From: Actinokineospora spheciospongiae
GTDB taxonomy: Bacteria; Actinomycetota; Actinomycetes; Mycobacteriales; Pseudonocardiaceae
Direction: 5' to 3'
DNA length: 57,741 nt
Assembly (NCBI RefSeq): GCF_000564855.1
Contig: NZ_AYXG01000240.1
Coordinates: 1-57,741, forward strand
In this document: positions 48,769 to 57,434 of the stretch, piece after piece
Numbering within the stretch: the first letter of the stretch is position 1
Layout: each line of letters begins with the position of its first letter
The notes under the pieces: model-generated
What the model was told of the DNA's origin: nothing
The model's database searches: none
Seen by the model: the letters and a program-made list of their open reading frames with translations, nothing else
Program-made: the position numbers and the translations under genes

Positions 48769-49286
48769 GCACTCCACTCGATCAGGTCATCAAGGACGCA
48801 CTCGACGAGCGCGAGCTCGCCTACGACAACCCGGAACCCGGCCGCTTCCTGGTCGTGCTGCCCGGCATCAAGAAGCAGCAGACCAACTGCTGGTTGAGCG
48901 TCGGCAAGCACGCGCTGGTGGTCGAGGCGTTCGTCTGCCGCCGCCCGGACGAGGCGTTCGAGGAGGTCTACCGGTTCCTGCTGCGCCGCAACGCCCGCCT
49001 CTACGGCGTGCACTACACCGTCGACAAGGCAGGTGACATCTACCTGCTCGGCCGGGTCGGGCTGAACTCGGTGACCGCCGACGAACTGGACAAGCTGCTC
49101 GGGCAGGTCCTGGAGGCCGCCGACGGCGACTTCAACACCCTGCTGGAGATCGGCTTCGCCACCGCCATCCGCCGCGAGTGGGACTGGCGCACCTCCCGGG
49201 GCGAGTCGCTGGCCAACCTCAAGGCCTTCGAGCACCTGCTGGAGCCCGCGCAACGGTCGCGTGTCTCAGACGAGGCCGACTCGTGA
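48765..49286 (+). CDS. YbjN-domain protein (Rv0487-like)
   Basis: A 173-aa protein with the YbjN fold ([48 protein letters not shown] ... [12 protein letters not shown]). The domain resembles type III secretion chaperones and is thought to act in stress-related protein interactions. The GTG start overlaps the mshA stop, and the same order holds in mycobacteria. Confidence 0.87.
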   Translation: MSTPLDQVIKDALDERELAYDNPEPGRFLVVLPGIKKQQTNCWLSVGKHALVVEAFVCRRPDEAFEEVYRFLLRRNARLYGVHYTVDKAGDIYLLGRVGLNSVTADELDKLLGQVLEAADGDFNTLLEIGFATAIRREWDWRTSRGESLANLKAFEHLLEPAQRSRVSDEADS

Positions 49287-49363
49287 CCGGCTCCCCGGCA
49301 ACGGGCTGACCCGGATGCCCCGTCCCACCGGTGATCGCACAGCTCACCTGAGGGGACACCGAG

Positions 49364-50293
49364 ATGAACACCACCCCGAGACGGGCCCGCCGCACGGCGG
49401 GCCTGCTCCTGGCCGCGACCGCGCTGGCGGCCCTGGCCTCCTGCACCAGCAGCGGTGAGAGCGGCACCTCCGCCGCCGTCGCCCCGGAGCGGGCGGCGCA
49501 GGCCCCGGCTGGCGCGGACGCCGCAGGTTCCGCGAACGGCGGGAAGGCCGCCGAGTCCGGACCGGCCGACCGGCAGGCCGCCCAGGTCAGCGCCCCGGGC
49601 GTGGACCGCAAGCTCGCCCGCACCGCCACCCTCGAACTGGGCTCGGACGACGTGGTCGCCGCCGCCGAGACCATCCGCGCCGAGGTCTTGGCGGCGGGCG
49701 GCTACTCCGGGCAGGAGTCCGTCTCCGAGCGCACCGCCTCGCTGACCCTGCACGTGCCGTCGGACAAGCTCGACGCGGTCCTGGCGAAGCTCACCGACGG
49801 CGGCGCGGGCACGGTCCGCAACCGGGGGCAGAACGCCGAGGACGTCACCGAGCAGACCGTGGACGTGGAGAGCCGCATCAAGACCCAGCGCGCCAGCCTC
49901 GACCGGGTGCGCGCCCTGCTGGCGAACGCGCGTTCGGTCCCCGAGATCGTCGAGATCGAGAGCGAGGTGACCCGCCGCGAGGCCGAGTTGGAATCCCTCC
50001 TCGCCCGCCGCGACCGGCTCGCGGGCAGCGTGGCGATGTCGAAGATCACCGTGCAGGTGGTCCGGGCGGACGCCCCGGTGGTGTCCGAGCCCGCGGACGA
50101 CAACAGCTTCCTGTCCGCGCTGGCGGCGGGCTGGGACGGCTTCCTGACCGCGGGCGGGTTCGTGCTGCGGGTGGTGGGCTACCTGCTGCCGTTCGCCGCG
50201 CTCGCGGCCGCTGTCGGCTGGGTCGTGCTGCGGCTGCGCCGCAGGACCAGGGCGGAGCCGCCCGCGGCGCCCGCAGTGCCCGCGGAGGGCTGA
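49364..50293 (+). CDS. DUF4349 membrane-anchored lipoprotein
   Basis: A 309-aa protein. A twin-arginine-like RRARRTAGLLLAATALAALASC start gives a lipobox. A Ser/Ala-rich linker and the DUF4349 domain follow, with RKLARTATLELGSDDVVAAAETI and a long coiled coil (VDVESRIKTQRASLDRVRALL...EAELESLLARRDRLAG). The C-terminus has a helix (VLRVVGYLLPFAALAAAVGWVVL) and a basic tail. Function unknown; probably an envelope protein. Confidence 0.82.
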   Translation: MNTTPRRARRTAGLLLAATALAALASCTSSGESGTSAAVAPERAAQAPAGADAAGSANGGKAAESGPADRQAAQVSAPGVDRKLARTATLELGSDDVVAAAETIRAEVLAAGGYSGQESVSERTASLTLHVPSDKLDAVLAKLTDGGAGTVRNRGQNAEDVTEQTVDVESRIKTQRASLDRVRALLANARSVPEIVEIESEVTRREAELESLLARRDRLAGSVAMSKITVQVVRADAPVVSEPADDNSFLSALAAGWDGFLTAGGFVLRVVGYLLPFAALAAAVGWVVLRLRRRTRAEPPAAPAVPAEG

Positions 50294-50785
50294 GGGGTGG
50301 GGTCGCGGAGCGGACCGGGCGAGGGGGGAGTCGTAATCCCGGTCCGCCCCGCGACCGAACCCACCGGGCCGCCGAGGCGGGGGGCACCTGGGGCCCACTG
50401 CGGGTTTCGTGCGGCTCGGCAGGGGAGTCGAGCCGCGCGGGTGGCCCCGGGGATCAGGGAGTGCTTGGGAGCTGATCCGTCGAGGCTGTTGTCAACTTGT
50501 CAGATGCGGGACACGGACACAAGGCCGCCAGGTAAGCCGATCGGGGACTCTCGCGCGGTTGGCGTCTCGATTTCATAACGACGCTTGTTCCGCAGGTCAG
50601 CGCAACCCCGACCGGCCCCGGCGCGCACCCCCGGACCGGTCGCGGACAGCGGTCCGACCATCCGGGGCGGATCATCCGGGCAGGCCCCGCCGCCGCGGGC
50701 GCCGGTACCGCGTGCGAGCGCACCCGTGCGCCCCTGTCAAGCCCACCCCGCGGGTGCGCCCGAACGGGTCTGGCAGGCTCCACCC
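50294..50785. other. Gene-free stretch upstream of gpmA
   Basis: No convincing gene is present in these 492 bases; the frames seen are shadows of GC bias. A lower-GC patch near 50490-50525 containing GTTGTCAACTTGTCAGATG may hold a promoter, but no clear -10 could be fixed. Confidence 0.35.
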
Positions 50786-51532
50786 ATGGCCATCGGAACC
50801 CTGGTGCTGCTCCGGCACGGCGAAAGCGTCTGGAACGCACAGAACCTCTTCACCGGCTGGGTCGACGTGCCCCTCTCCGAGAAGGGCACCGCCGAGGCGA
50901 TCCGGGGCGGGACCCTGCTGCGCGAGGCGGGCATCCTCCCGGACGTCGTCCACACCTCCCTGCAGCGCAGGGCCATCAACACCGCGCACCTGGCGCTGGA
51001 CGCGGCCGACCGCGCCTGGATTCCGGTCAAGCGCGACTGGCGGCTCAACGAGCGCCACTACGGCGCCCTGCAGGGCAAGGACAAGAAGCAGACGCTGGCG
51101 GAGTTCGGCGAGGAGCAGTTCATGCTCTGGCGCCGCTCCTACGACGTCCCGCCGCCGCCCATCGAGCGCGGCTCCGAGTTCAGCCAGGACGCCGACCCGC
51201 GCTACGCCGGGCTGGGCGCCGACCTGCCGCTGACCGAGTGCCTCAAGGACGTCGTCACCCGGCTGGTCCCGTACTGGGAGTCCGAGATCGTCCCGGACCT
51301 GCGCGCGGGCCGGACGGTGCTGATCGGTGCGCACGGCAACAGCCTCCGCGCCCTGGTCAAGCACCTCGACGGCATCTCCGACAGCGACATCGCCGGGCTG
51401 AACATCCCGACCGGCATCCCGCTGCGCTACGACCTCACTGAGGACCTGGCGCCGACCACGCCGGGCGGCACCTACCTCGACCCCGACGCCGCCGCGGCCG
51501 CCATCAGCGCGGTGGCCAACCAGGGCCGCTGA
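50786..51532 (+). CDS. gpmA: 2,3-bisphosphoglycerate-dependent phosphoglycerate mutase
   Basis: A 248-aa glycolytic enzyme interconverting 3- and 2-phosphoglycerate. LRHGESVWN holds the phosphohistidine, [11 protein letters not shown] the catalytic Glu and [10 protein letters not shown] the second His. [13 protein letters not shown] is characteristic of GpmA. It precedes senX3-regX3, as gpm1 does in mycobacteria. Confidence 0.95.
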   Translation: MAIGTLVLLRHGESVWNAQNLFTGWVDVPLSEKGTAEAIRGGTLLREAGILPDVVHTSLQRRAINTAHLALDAADRAWIPVKRDWRLNERHYGALQGKDKKQTLAEFGEEQFMLWRRSYDVPPPPIERGSEFSQDADPRYAGLGADLPLTECLKDVVTRLVPYWESEIVPDLRAGRTVLIGAHGNSLRALVKHLDGISDSDIAGLNIPTGIPLRYDLTEDLAPTTPGGTYLDPDAAAAAISAVANQGR

Positions 51533-51548
51533 CCCCCGACGACCGACC

Positions 51549-51578
51549 GAGGCCCCGGCTCACCCGAGCCGGGGCCTC
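51549..51578. terminator. gpmA terminator
   Basis: A perfect 13-bp stem (GAGGCCCCGGCTC and its complement) with a four-base loop lies 17 bases after the gpmA stop. Confidence 0.8.
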
Positions 51579-51724
51579 CGCCGTCCCCGGGGCGCCGTCC
51601 GGCGGCCCCGCGGTTCACCGGGCGACGCCCCGTCGTACGGGGCGCCACGCGCAGGCGACCGGCCCGTGGCAGCCCCGCCAAGTTCACCCGCCGGGGTGGT
51701 TACGGAAGGATCACCGGCGGGTTT

Positions 51725-51761
51725 CTACCGGCCGGTAGGACACGACAGGGTGAACGTGACC
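51725..51761. promoter_or_regulatory. Palindrome and PHO-box-like sequence upstream of senX3
   Basis: CTACCGGCCGGTAG is a perfect 14-bp palindrome. Eleven bases downstream GGTGAACGTGACC appears; its reverse strand reads GGTCACGTTCACC, two head-to-tail TCAC-type half-sites of the sort bound by RegX3/PhoP proteins. This suggests autoregulation of senX3-regX3; the palindrome binder is unknown. Confidence 0.45.
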
Positions 51762-51848
51762 TGACTGCGGTACGAACAACCGCGCGGCAGGTGTCACCAC
51801 TGTCACGGAAAGCGTGATCAGACTGGTCAAAACCGCTGCCGGGCTGCT

Positions 51849-51860
51849 TACGATCCCCCT
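51849..51860 (+). promoter_or_regulatory. -10 element giving a leaderless senX3 message
   Basis: TACGAT ends six bases before the senX3 GTG, so transcription would begin at or next to the start codon. No Shine-Dalgarno sequence is present in front of it. Confidence 0.45.
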
Positions 51861-53057
51861 GTGGCCGCCCCGGTCTGTATCGCGTTGTCGCTCGGCACCC
51901 TGCTGATCGGCCTGTCCGTCGGTTTCCTGCTCGGCCGCACCCGCGGCGCGGTGGGCAAGCGGAAGCCGGTCGGCCCCACGGTCGCCGAGCTGGTCAGTCG
52001 TCTGACGCACTCCTCGCACTCCGGCATCGTCGTGCTCAACCGCTTCGGCGACGTCGTCCTGCACAACCCGCGCGCCGAGGCCCTCGGCCTGGTCCGCAAC
52101 CACCGCGCCGACGACCGGGCCCGCAAGGCCGCCGAGGTGGTGCGCGAGACCAACGAGCCCATCGAGGTCGACCTGGCGCCGCTGGAGTCGCGCGGCGGGC
52201 GCACCCCGGAGGCCGTGGTCGGCGAGGTCCGCCCGCTCGGCGACGGGTTCACCGCCATCGACGCCGACGACCAGTCCGAGGTGGTCCGGCTGGAGGCGGT
52301 CCGCCGCGACTTCGTCGCCAACGTCAGCCACGAGCTCAAGACCCCGGTCGGGGCGATGGCGCTGCTGGCCGAGGCCGTCCTCGACGCCGCCGACGACCCG
52401 GTCGAGGTGCGCCGCTTCACCACCAAGATCCTGCACGAGGGCAACCGCCTGGGCACCCTCGTCACCGAGCTGATCGCCCTCTCCCGCCTCCAGGGCGCCG
52501 AGCGGCTGCCGGACATGAACACCGTCGGCGTGGACGCGGTGGTGGCCGAGGCCATGGGCCGCGCCCGCCCGGCGATGGAGACCGCGGGCATCGACATCAC
52601 CACCGACACCGACAGCGGCCTGCTGGTCGAGGGCGACCGCACGCTGCTGGTCACCGCGCTGTCGAACCTGCTGGAGAACGCCCTCGCCTACTCCCCGCCC
52701 GGGTCCCCGGTGACGGTGAGCAGGCGGGCCGCCGACGGCATGGTCGAGATCGCGGTCACCGACCGCGGCATCGGCATCGCCGAGGAGGAGCAGCAGCGCG
52801 TGTTCGAGCGCTTCTACCGCCTCGACAAGGCCCGCTCCCGGGCCACCGGCGGCACCGGCCTCGGGCTGGCCATCGTCAAGCACGTCGCGGCCAACCACGG
52901 CGGCGAGGTGCGGCTGTGGAGCAAGCCGGGGCTGGGCTCCACGTTCACCCTGCGCATCCCGGCCCACGTCGGGTCGGAACCCGTCGGGGTCGGGGCACAA
53001 GGCGCGCTGTCGACGGTCGACAGCGCCGTTAGCGATCACCACGGAGGACCGGCATGA
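51861..53057 (+). CDS. senX3: Sensor histidine kinase SenX3
   Basis: A 398-aa kinase. One N-terminal hydrophobic segment (CIALSLGTLLIGLSVGFLLG), a PAS-like domain (SGIVVLNRFGDVVLHNPRAEAL), then the HisKA box with phospho-His157 in NVSHELKTPVG and an ATPase domain: NLLENALAYS (N box), VTDRGIGI (G1) and GGTGLGLAIVKH (G2). SenX3 controls RegX3 under phosphate limitation. The overlap with regX3 (ATGA) is typical. Confidence 0.94.
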   Translation: MAAPVCIALSLGTLLIGLSVGFLLGRTRGAVGKRKPVGPTVAELVSRLTHSSHSGIVVLNRFGDVVLHNPRAEALGLVRNHRADDRARKAAEVVRETNEPIEVDLAPLESRGGRTPEAVVGEVRPLGDGFTAIDADDQSEVVRLEAVRRDFVANVSHELKTPVGAMALLAEAVLDAADDPVEVRRFTTKILHEGNRLGTLVTELIALSRLQGAERLPDMNTVGVDAVVAEAMGRARPAMETAGIDITTDTDSGLLVEGDRTLLVTALSNLLENALAYSPPGSPVTVSRRAADGMVEIAVTDRGIGIAEEEQQRVFERFYRLDKARSRATGGTGLGLAIVKHVAANHGGEVRLWSKPGLGSTFTLRIPAHVGSEPVGVGAQGALSTVDSAVSDHHGGPA

Positions 53058-53743
53058 CGAGGGTGCTGATCGTCGAGGACGAGGAGTCCTTCGCCGACCC
53101 GCTCGCCTTCCTGCTGCGCAAGGAGGGGTTCACCGCCGCGGTGGCGGGTACCGGGCAGCAGGCGCTGGAGGAGTTCGACCGCAACGGCGCCGACATCGTC
53201 CTGCTGGACCTGATGCTGCCCGGGATGAGCGGCACCGACGTGTGCAAGGCGCTGCGCCAGCGCTCGGCCGTGCCGGTGATCATGGTGACCGCCCGCGACA
53301 GCGAGATCGACAAGGTGGTGGGCCTGGAGCTGGGCGCCGACGACTACGTCACCAAGCCCTACTCCGCCCGCGAGCTGATCGCCAGGGTGCGCGCGGTGCT
53401 GCGCCGCGGCGGCGAGGCCGGTGGCGACGGCGAGCTGCTGCCGCAGGTGCTGGCGGCCGGGCCGGTGCGGATGGACGTCGAGCGGCACGTGGTGACCGTC
53501 TCCGGCACCGACGTGGCGCTGCCGCTCAAGGAGTTCGACCTGCTGGAGTACCTGCTGCGCAACGTCGGCAGGGTGCTCACCCGCGGCCAGCTCATCGACC
53601 GGGTCTGGGGCGCGGACTACGTCGGCGACACCAAGACGCTGGACGTGCACGTCAAGCGGTTGCGCTCCAAGATCGAGCCCGACCCGGCGGCCCCGAGGCA
53701 CCTGGTCACGGTCCGCGGCCTGGGTTACAAGTTCGAGTCCTGA
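53054..53743 (+). CDS. regX3: Response regulator RegX3
   Basis: A 229-aa OmpR/PhoB-type regulator. The receiver has VLIVEDEESFADPL, phospho-Asp52 in LLDLMLPGMSG, VTARDS and Lys in VTKPYSARELIARV. The winged helix includes LPLKEFDLLEYLLRNVGRVLTR and TLDVHVKRLRSKIE. It activates phosphate-scavenging and other genes, and probably its own promoter. Confidence 0.95.
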   Translation: MTRVLIVEDEESFADPLAFLLRKEGFTAAVAGTGQQALEEFDRNGADIVLLDLMLPGMSGTDVCKALRQRSAVPVIMVTARDSEIDKVVGLELGADDYVTKPYSARELIARVRAVLRRGGEAGGDGELLPQVLAAGPVRMDVERHVVTVSGTDVALPLKEFDLLEYLLRNVGRVLTRGQLIDRVWGADYVGDTKTLDVHVKRLRSKIEPDPAAPRHLVTVRGLGYKFES

Positions 53744-53767
53744 TCGAGGCCATGTACGGTTCTGGCC

Positions 53768-54721
53768 GTGCGCCTCGGTGTGCTAGACGTCGGCTCCAAC
53801 ACCGTCCACCTCCTCGTGGTGGACGCGCATCGTGGTGCCCACCCGACCCCCGCCCGCTCGGAGAAGACCGTGCTGCGGCTGGCCGAGCGGCTCACCCCGT
53901 CCGGGCTGCTGTCCAAGCGCGGGGCCGACGACCTGGTGCGCACCGTGGCCGAGGCGAAGGCGTCCTCGGTGCGCCTGGGCTGCGCGGAGCTGATGGCCTT
54001 CGCCACCTCGGCGGTGCGCGAGGCGGGCAACTCCGCCGAGGTGCTGGCCAGGGTCACCAGGGAGACCGGGGTGGAGCTGCGCGTCCTCTCCGGTGAGGAC
54101 GAGGCCCGCTACACCTTCCTCGCCGCCCGCCGCTGGTACGGCTGGTCGGCGGGGAACCTGCTGGTGGCCGACATCGGCGGCGGCTCGCTGGAGCTGGCCG
54201 CGGGCATCGACGAGAACCCGGACTTCGCCGTGTCGGTGCCGCTGGGCGCCGGGCGCACGACCCGCACCCGGTTCACCGCCGACCCGCCCACCCGCACCGA
54301 GGTGGCCGAGACCGCGCAGTGGCTGGTCGAGCAGCTCGCGCCGGTGGCCAAGCGGGCGGCGAAGTTCGGCAGGCCGGACCGGGCGGTCGCCACCTCCAAG
54401 ACGTTCCGCACCCTGGCCAGGCTGACCGGGGCGGCGCCGTCGTCGGCCGGGCCGAGGGTCCGCCGGGTGCTCACCGAGTCCGGGCTGAGCCAGCTCATCG
54501 CGTTCGTCTCCCGGATGTCCGCGACCGACCTGGCCGAGCTGGACGGGGTGAGCCCCAGCCGCGCGCACCAGCTCCTGGCGGGTGCCCTTGTGGCGCAGGC
54601 CACTATGCGAGCGTTGTCACTGACCGAACTCGAGATCGGGCCGTGGGCCCTGCGCGAGGGTGTCATCCTGCGACGGCTGGACCAGACGAATGGCGAGGAC
54701 CACACTGATTCCTCGGACTGA
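53768..54721 (+). CDS. Ppx/GppA-family exopolyphosphatase
   Basis: A 317-aa protein of the ASKHA fold. LDVGSNTVHLLVVDAH is the first phosphate loop, FATSAVREAGN and LSGEDEARYTFLAA follow, and VADIGGGSLELAAG is the second loop. Family members hydrolyse polyphosphate or pppGpp; the mycobacterial counterpart Rv0496 is a short-chain exopolyphosphatase. It starts at GTG, 24 bases after regX3, consistent with phosphate control. Confidence 0.9.
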   Translation: MRLGVLDVGSNTVHLLVVDAHRGAHPTPARSEKTVLRLAERLTPSGLLSKRGADDLVRTVAEAKASSVRLGCAELMAFATSAVREAGNSAEVLARVTRETGVELRVLSGEDEARYTFLAARRWYGWSAGNLLVADIGGGSLELAAGIDENPDFAVSVPLGAGRTTRTRFTADPPTRTEVAETAQWLVEQLAPVAKRAAKFGRPDRAVATSKTFRTLARLTGAAPSSAGPRVRRVLTESGLSQLIAFVSRMSATDLAELDGVSPSRAHQLLAGALVAQATMRALSLTELEIGPWALREGVILRRLDQTNGEDHTDSSD

Positions 54722-54811
54722 CAGGTACTGCTGGGCGGCGACCGACCGGGTGCTGCCGCTGGAGTGTGCGAGCACTGGACTGTTCGGCCCGCACGGGGCA
54801 CGGTGGAGTGG

Positions 54812-56560
54812 ATGAGTCAAGAAGGTGGACCGGAGCGCACGCAGCGCACCGTGGCCGAGTTGCTGGCCAAGTACGGCGGCAACCCGGACGAGGGCGCGCC
54901 CAGGCGACGCCGCCGCAGGGCGGACGACGCCTCGGACACCGCACCCCAGGCCATCATCGAGCGGGTCATGTCCGACAGCGGCACCATGCTCCCGATCCGC
55001 GAGGACCAGGAGGCGCCCGAGCGCACCTCGCACCGGCCGCGCCGAGCCCCGCAGCAGCCGCCCGCCGCTGACCGGCAGCAGCCGCCGCAGCGCAGGCAGG
55101 CGCCCCCGCAGCCCGAGCAGGCCCCGCCCCCGGCGCACCAGCCGCCGCAGGACCGCCAGGCCCCGCCGCGCCGCCGCACGCTGCCCCAGGGGCCGCCGCA
55201 GGCCGAGCCCCCGCAGGACCCGCCGACCGTGCCGCAGGCGGGCCCGCCCGCGGGCAGGCCGACCACGCCGCGCCGGTCGCTGCCGGTCCGCGGCCGCACC
55301 GGCGACCCCGGCCTGGAGACCGGCCGGTTCGACCCGGCCGCCCGCCCGGAGCCCGACCGCCAGGAGTTCGAGCAGCAGGCATTCGAGCCGCCGCCCTTCG
55401 AACCACCGCCGTTCGAGCCGCAGGGCCGCGCGGACCACGAGCGCCCGGACTACGAGCGCCCGGAGTTCGACCCGCCCGCCCGCCCGGACGTCGAGCCGCC
55501 GCGCCCGCCGCGCGGTCGGCCGCGCCCCGGGGTGGACCAGTTGCGCGACCCCGGCCGCCAGCAGGCCGACCAGGGCAGGCGGGAGGCCCGCCGGGACACC
55601 CGGATGGAGGGCACCCGCCCGGACCTGCCCGACCTGGGTTCCGCCGAGCCGCCCGCCCCGGACCTGCCCCGCCGCCCGGGGCGGCCGGAACCGCCGCGCG
55701 CCGCGCCGGAGCCGATGACCGAGCAGTTGCCCCGCGTCCCGGAGCGCACCGAGCTGGTCGACCCGGTGCAGGTGGACCCAGCGCCGACCGACCCGGTGCC
55801 GACCGACCCGCCCCAGGCCGGTCCGGCGCAGGCCGCCGGTCCGCGCCGGGGTGGCCCGCTGCTGCCCCGCCGCGCCCCGGGCACGTCCCGGCGCCCCGGG
55901 CTGCCGAACGGCCCGCAGCAGCCCTCGCAGGCCCTGCCGGTGCCGCCTGGTCGCGCCCAGGAGTTCCCCGGTGACGCCGCCGAGACCGCGGTCGACCCGC
56001 AGGGCCCGCCCACGGAGTTCCACGAGAAGGTCGAGGGCTTCGACGACAAGGCCGCGACCCGGTTCGACGACTACCAGGCCCACGACGACTACCCCGCCCT
56101 CGGCGCGGGCCCGCGCGGCCGCGCCGCGGTCGACGAGCGCCCCTCCGGCGACTTCGACGTCAGCAGGCTCGACGCCCCCGACACGTTCGACGCCGACGAC
56201 GACCGGCCCGACGACCGCGACGACGAGGACGACCTCGAGGAACTCGAGGACCTGGACGACCTCGACGCCGACGACGCCGACGACGACCGCGAGACCTCGC
56301 CCACCCGCGAGTGGCTGATCATGGGCGGCCAGCTCGCGCTCGGCGTGGCAGGCGGCGCGGCGGTGTGGCTGGGCTTCAACTGGCTGTGGCGGGTGCTGGC
56401 CCCGGCGGCGCTGATCGGCGCGCTGGCCGTGATCGTCGGCCTGGTGCTGATCGTCCGCAAGATCCGCAAGGCCGAGGACCTCCAGACCACCGTGCTGGCA
56501 GTGCTGGTCGGCCTGGTCGTCACGGTCTCCCCCGCCGTCCTCCTGCTGCTGGGCCGGTGA
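54812..56560 (+). CDS. Large Pro/Arg-rich protein with C-terminal membrane helices (Rv0497-like)
   Basis: A 582-aa protein. The N-terminus (RTVAELLAKYGGNPDEGAPRRRRRR) is conserved in character with mycobacterial Rv0497. A long disordered region rich in Pro/Gln/Arg follows, with FEPPPFEPPPFEPQG repeats, then a highly acidic stretch (DDEDDLEELEDLDDLDAD) and two to three transmembrane helices at the C-terminus. The soluble part should be cytoplasmic. Function unknown; the charge layout suggests a scaffold. GGAG lies just before the ATG, and the stop overlaps the next start (GTGA). Confidence 0.82.
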   Translation: MSQEGGPERTQRTVAELLAKYGGNPDEGAPRRRRRRADDASDTAPQAIIERVMSDSGTMLPIREDQEAPERTSHRPRRAPQQPPAADRQQPPQRRQAPPQPEQAPPPAHQPPQDRQAPPRRRTLPQGPPQAEPPQDPPTVPQAGPPAGRPTTPRRSLPVRGRTGDPGLETGRFDPAARPEPDRQEFEQQAFEPPPFEPPPFEPQGRADHERPDYERPEFDPPARPDVEPPRPPRGRPRPGVDQLRDPGRQQADQGRREARRDTRMEGTRPDLPDLGSAEPPAPDLPRRPGRPEPPRAAPEPMTEQLPRVPERTELVDPVQVDPAPTDPVPTDPPQAGPAQAAGPRRGGPLLPRRAPGTSRRPGLPNGPQQPSQALPVPPGRAQEFPGDAAETAVDPQGPPTEFHEKVEGFDDKAATRFDDYQAHDDYPALGAGPRGRAAVDERPSGDFDVSRLDAPDTFDADDDRPDDRDDEDDLEELEDLDDLDADDADDDRETSPTREWLIMGGQLALGVAGGAAVWLGFNWLWRVLAPAALIGALAVIVGLVLIVRKIRKAEDLQTTVLAVLVGLVVTVSPAVLLLLGR

Positions 56561-57357
56561 CGGTGGTCCCGGTCGGCCTGTCCACCGCGTCGGTGTGGCC
56601 GCAGACAGCGGCGACGGCGTTCGCCCTCGCCGCGGACCTCGGCTACGACGGCGTCGAGGTCATGGTGTGGGCCGACCCGCTGAGCCAGGACGTGCCGCAG
56701 CTACGCAGGCGCTCGCGGAGCACGGGCGTGCCGGTGCTGGCCGTGCACGCCCCCTGCCTGCTGATCACCCAGCGGGTCTGGTCCCCGGACCCGGAGGTCC
56801 GGCTGCGCCGGGCGGTCCGCGCCGCGCAGGACCTCGACGCCCGCACGGTGGTGGTGCACCCACCGTTCCGCTGGCAGCGCCGCTACGCCGACGGCTTCGC
56901 CGACCTGGTCGCCGCCCTGGAGGACGAGAGCGGTGTGGCGGTGGCGGTGGAGAACATGTTCCCCGTCCGCCGAGGCCTCGGCGCGGGGCGGGCGGTGGAG
57001 CTGTCCGCCTTCCGCCCGTCGACCGACCCGACCGACGAGGGCCACCGGCACTACACGCTGGACCTGTCGCACGCCTCCGCCGCCAGGGTGGACGCGATGG
57101 CACTGGCCGGTCGGATGGGCGCGGGCCTGACCCACGTGCACCTCGCCGACGGCAGCGGCCTGCCCAAGGACGAGCACCTGGTACCCGGCCGGGGCGACCA
57201 GCCGTGCGCGGAGCTGCTGCACAGCTTGGTCGAACGGGACTTCACCGGCCAGGTGGTGCTGGAGGTCAACACCCGGCACGCCAAGGCGCCGGGGGCACGG
57301 GCCGCCGAGCTGCGCGAGTCCCTGGCCTTCGCCCGCAAGCACCTCGTGCCCCGCTAG
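56557..57357 (+). CDS. Sugar phosphate isomerase/epimerase (AP endonuclease 2 fold, Rv0498-like)
   Basis: A 266-aa TIM-barrel protein. PVGLSTASVWPQTAATAFALAADLGYDGVEVMVW opens the barrel. VHAPCLLI, VVVHPPFRW, VAVENMFPV, YTLDLSHAS and THVHLADGSG carry the metal-binding His, Glu and Asp residues expected for the family. Substrate unknown. It is coupled to the upstream gene by GTGA, as in mycobacteria. Confidence 0.88.
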   Translation: MTVVPVGLSTASVWPQTAATAFALAADLGYDGVEVMVWADPLSQDVPQLRRRSRSTGVPVLAVHAPCLLITQRVWSPDPEVRLRRAVRAAQDLDARTVVVHPPFRWQRRYADGFADLVAALEDESGVAVAVENMFPVRRGLGAGRAVELSAFRPSTDPTDEGHRHYTLDLSHASAARVDAMALAGRMGAGLTHVHLADGSGLPKDEHLVPGRGDQPCAELLHSLVERDFTGQVVLEVNTRHAKAPGARAAELRESLAFARKHLVPR

Positions 57358-57434
57358 GGCCAGTCCCCGAAGCCACCCAGCCACCCCGCCAACCGCCCTG
57401 CCACGCCGAACCCCAGCGGCGCGGCAGCCGAACC

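Noticed and set aside
50297-50578. A 93-codon frame upstream of gpmA
   Set aside because: Its composition is random GC-bias, it has no ribosome site, and it contains no recognisable domain.
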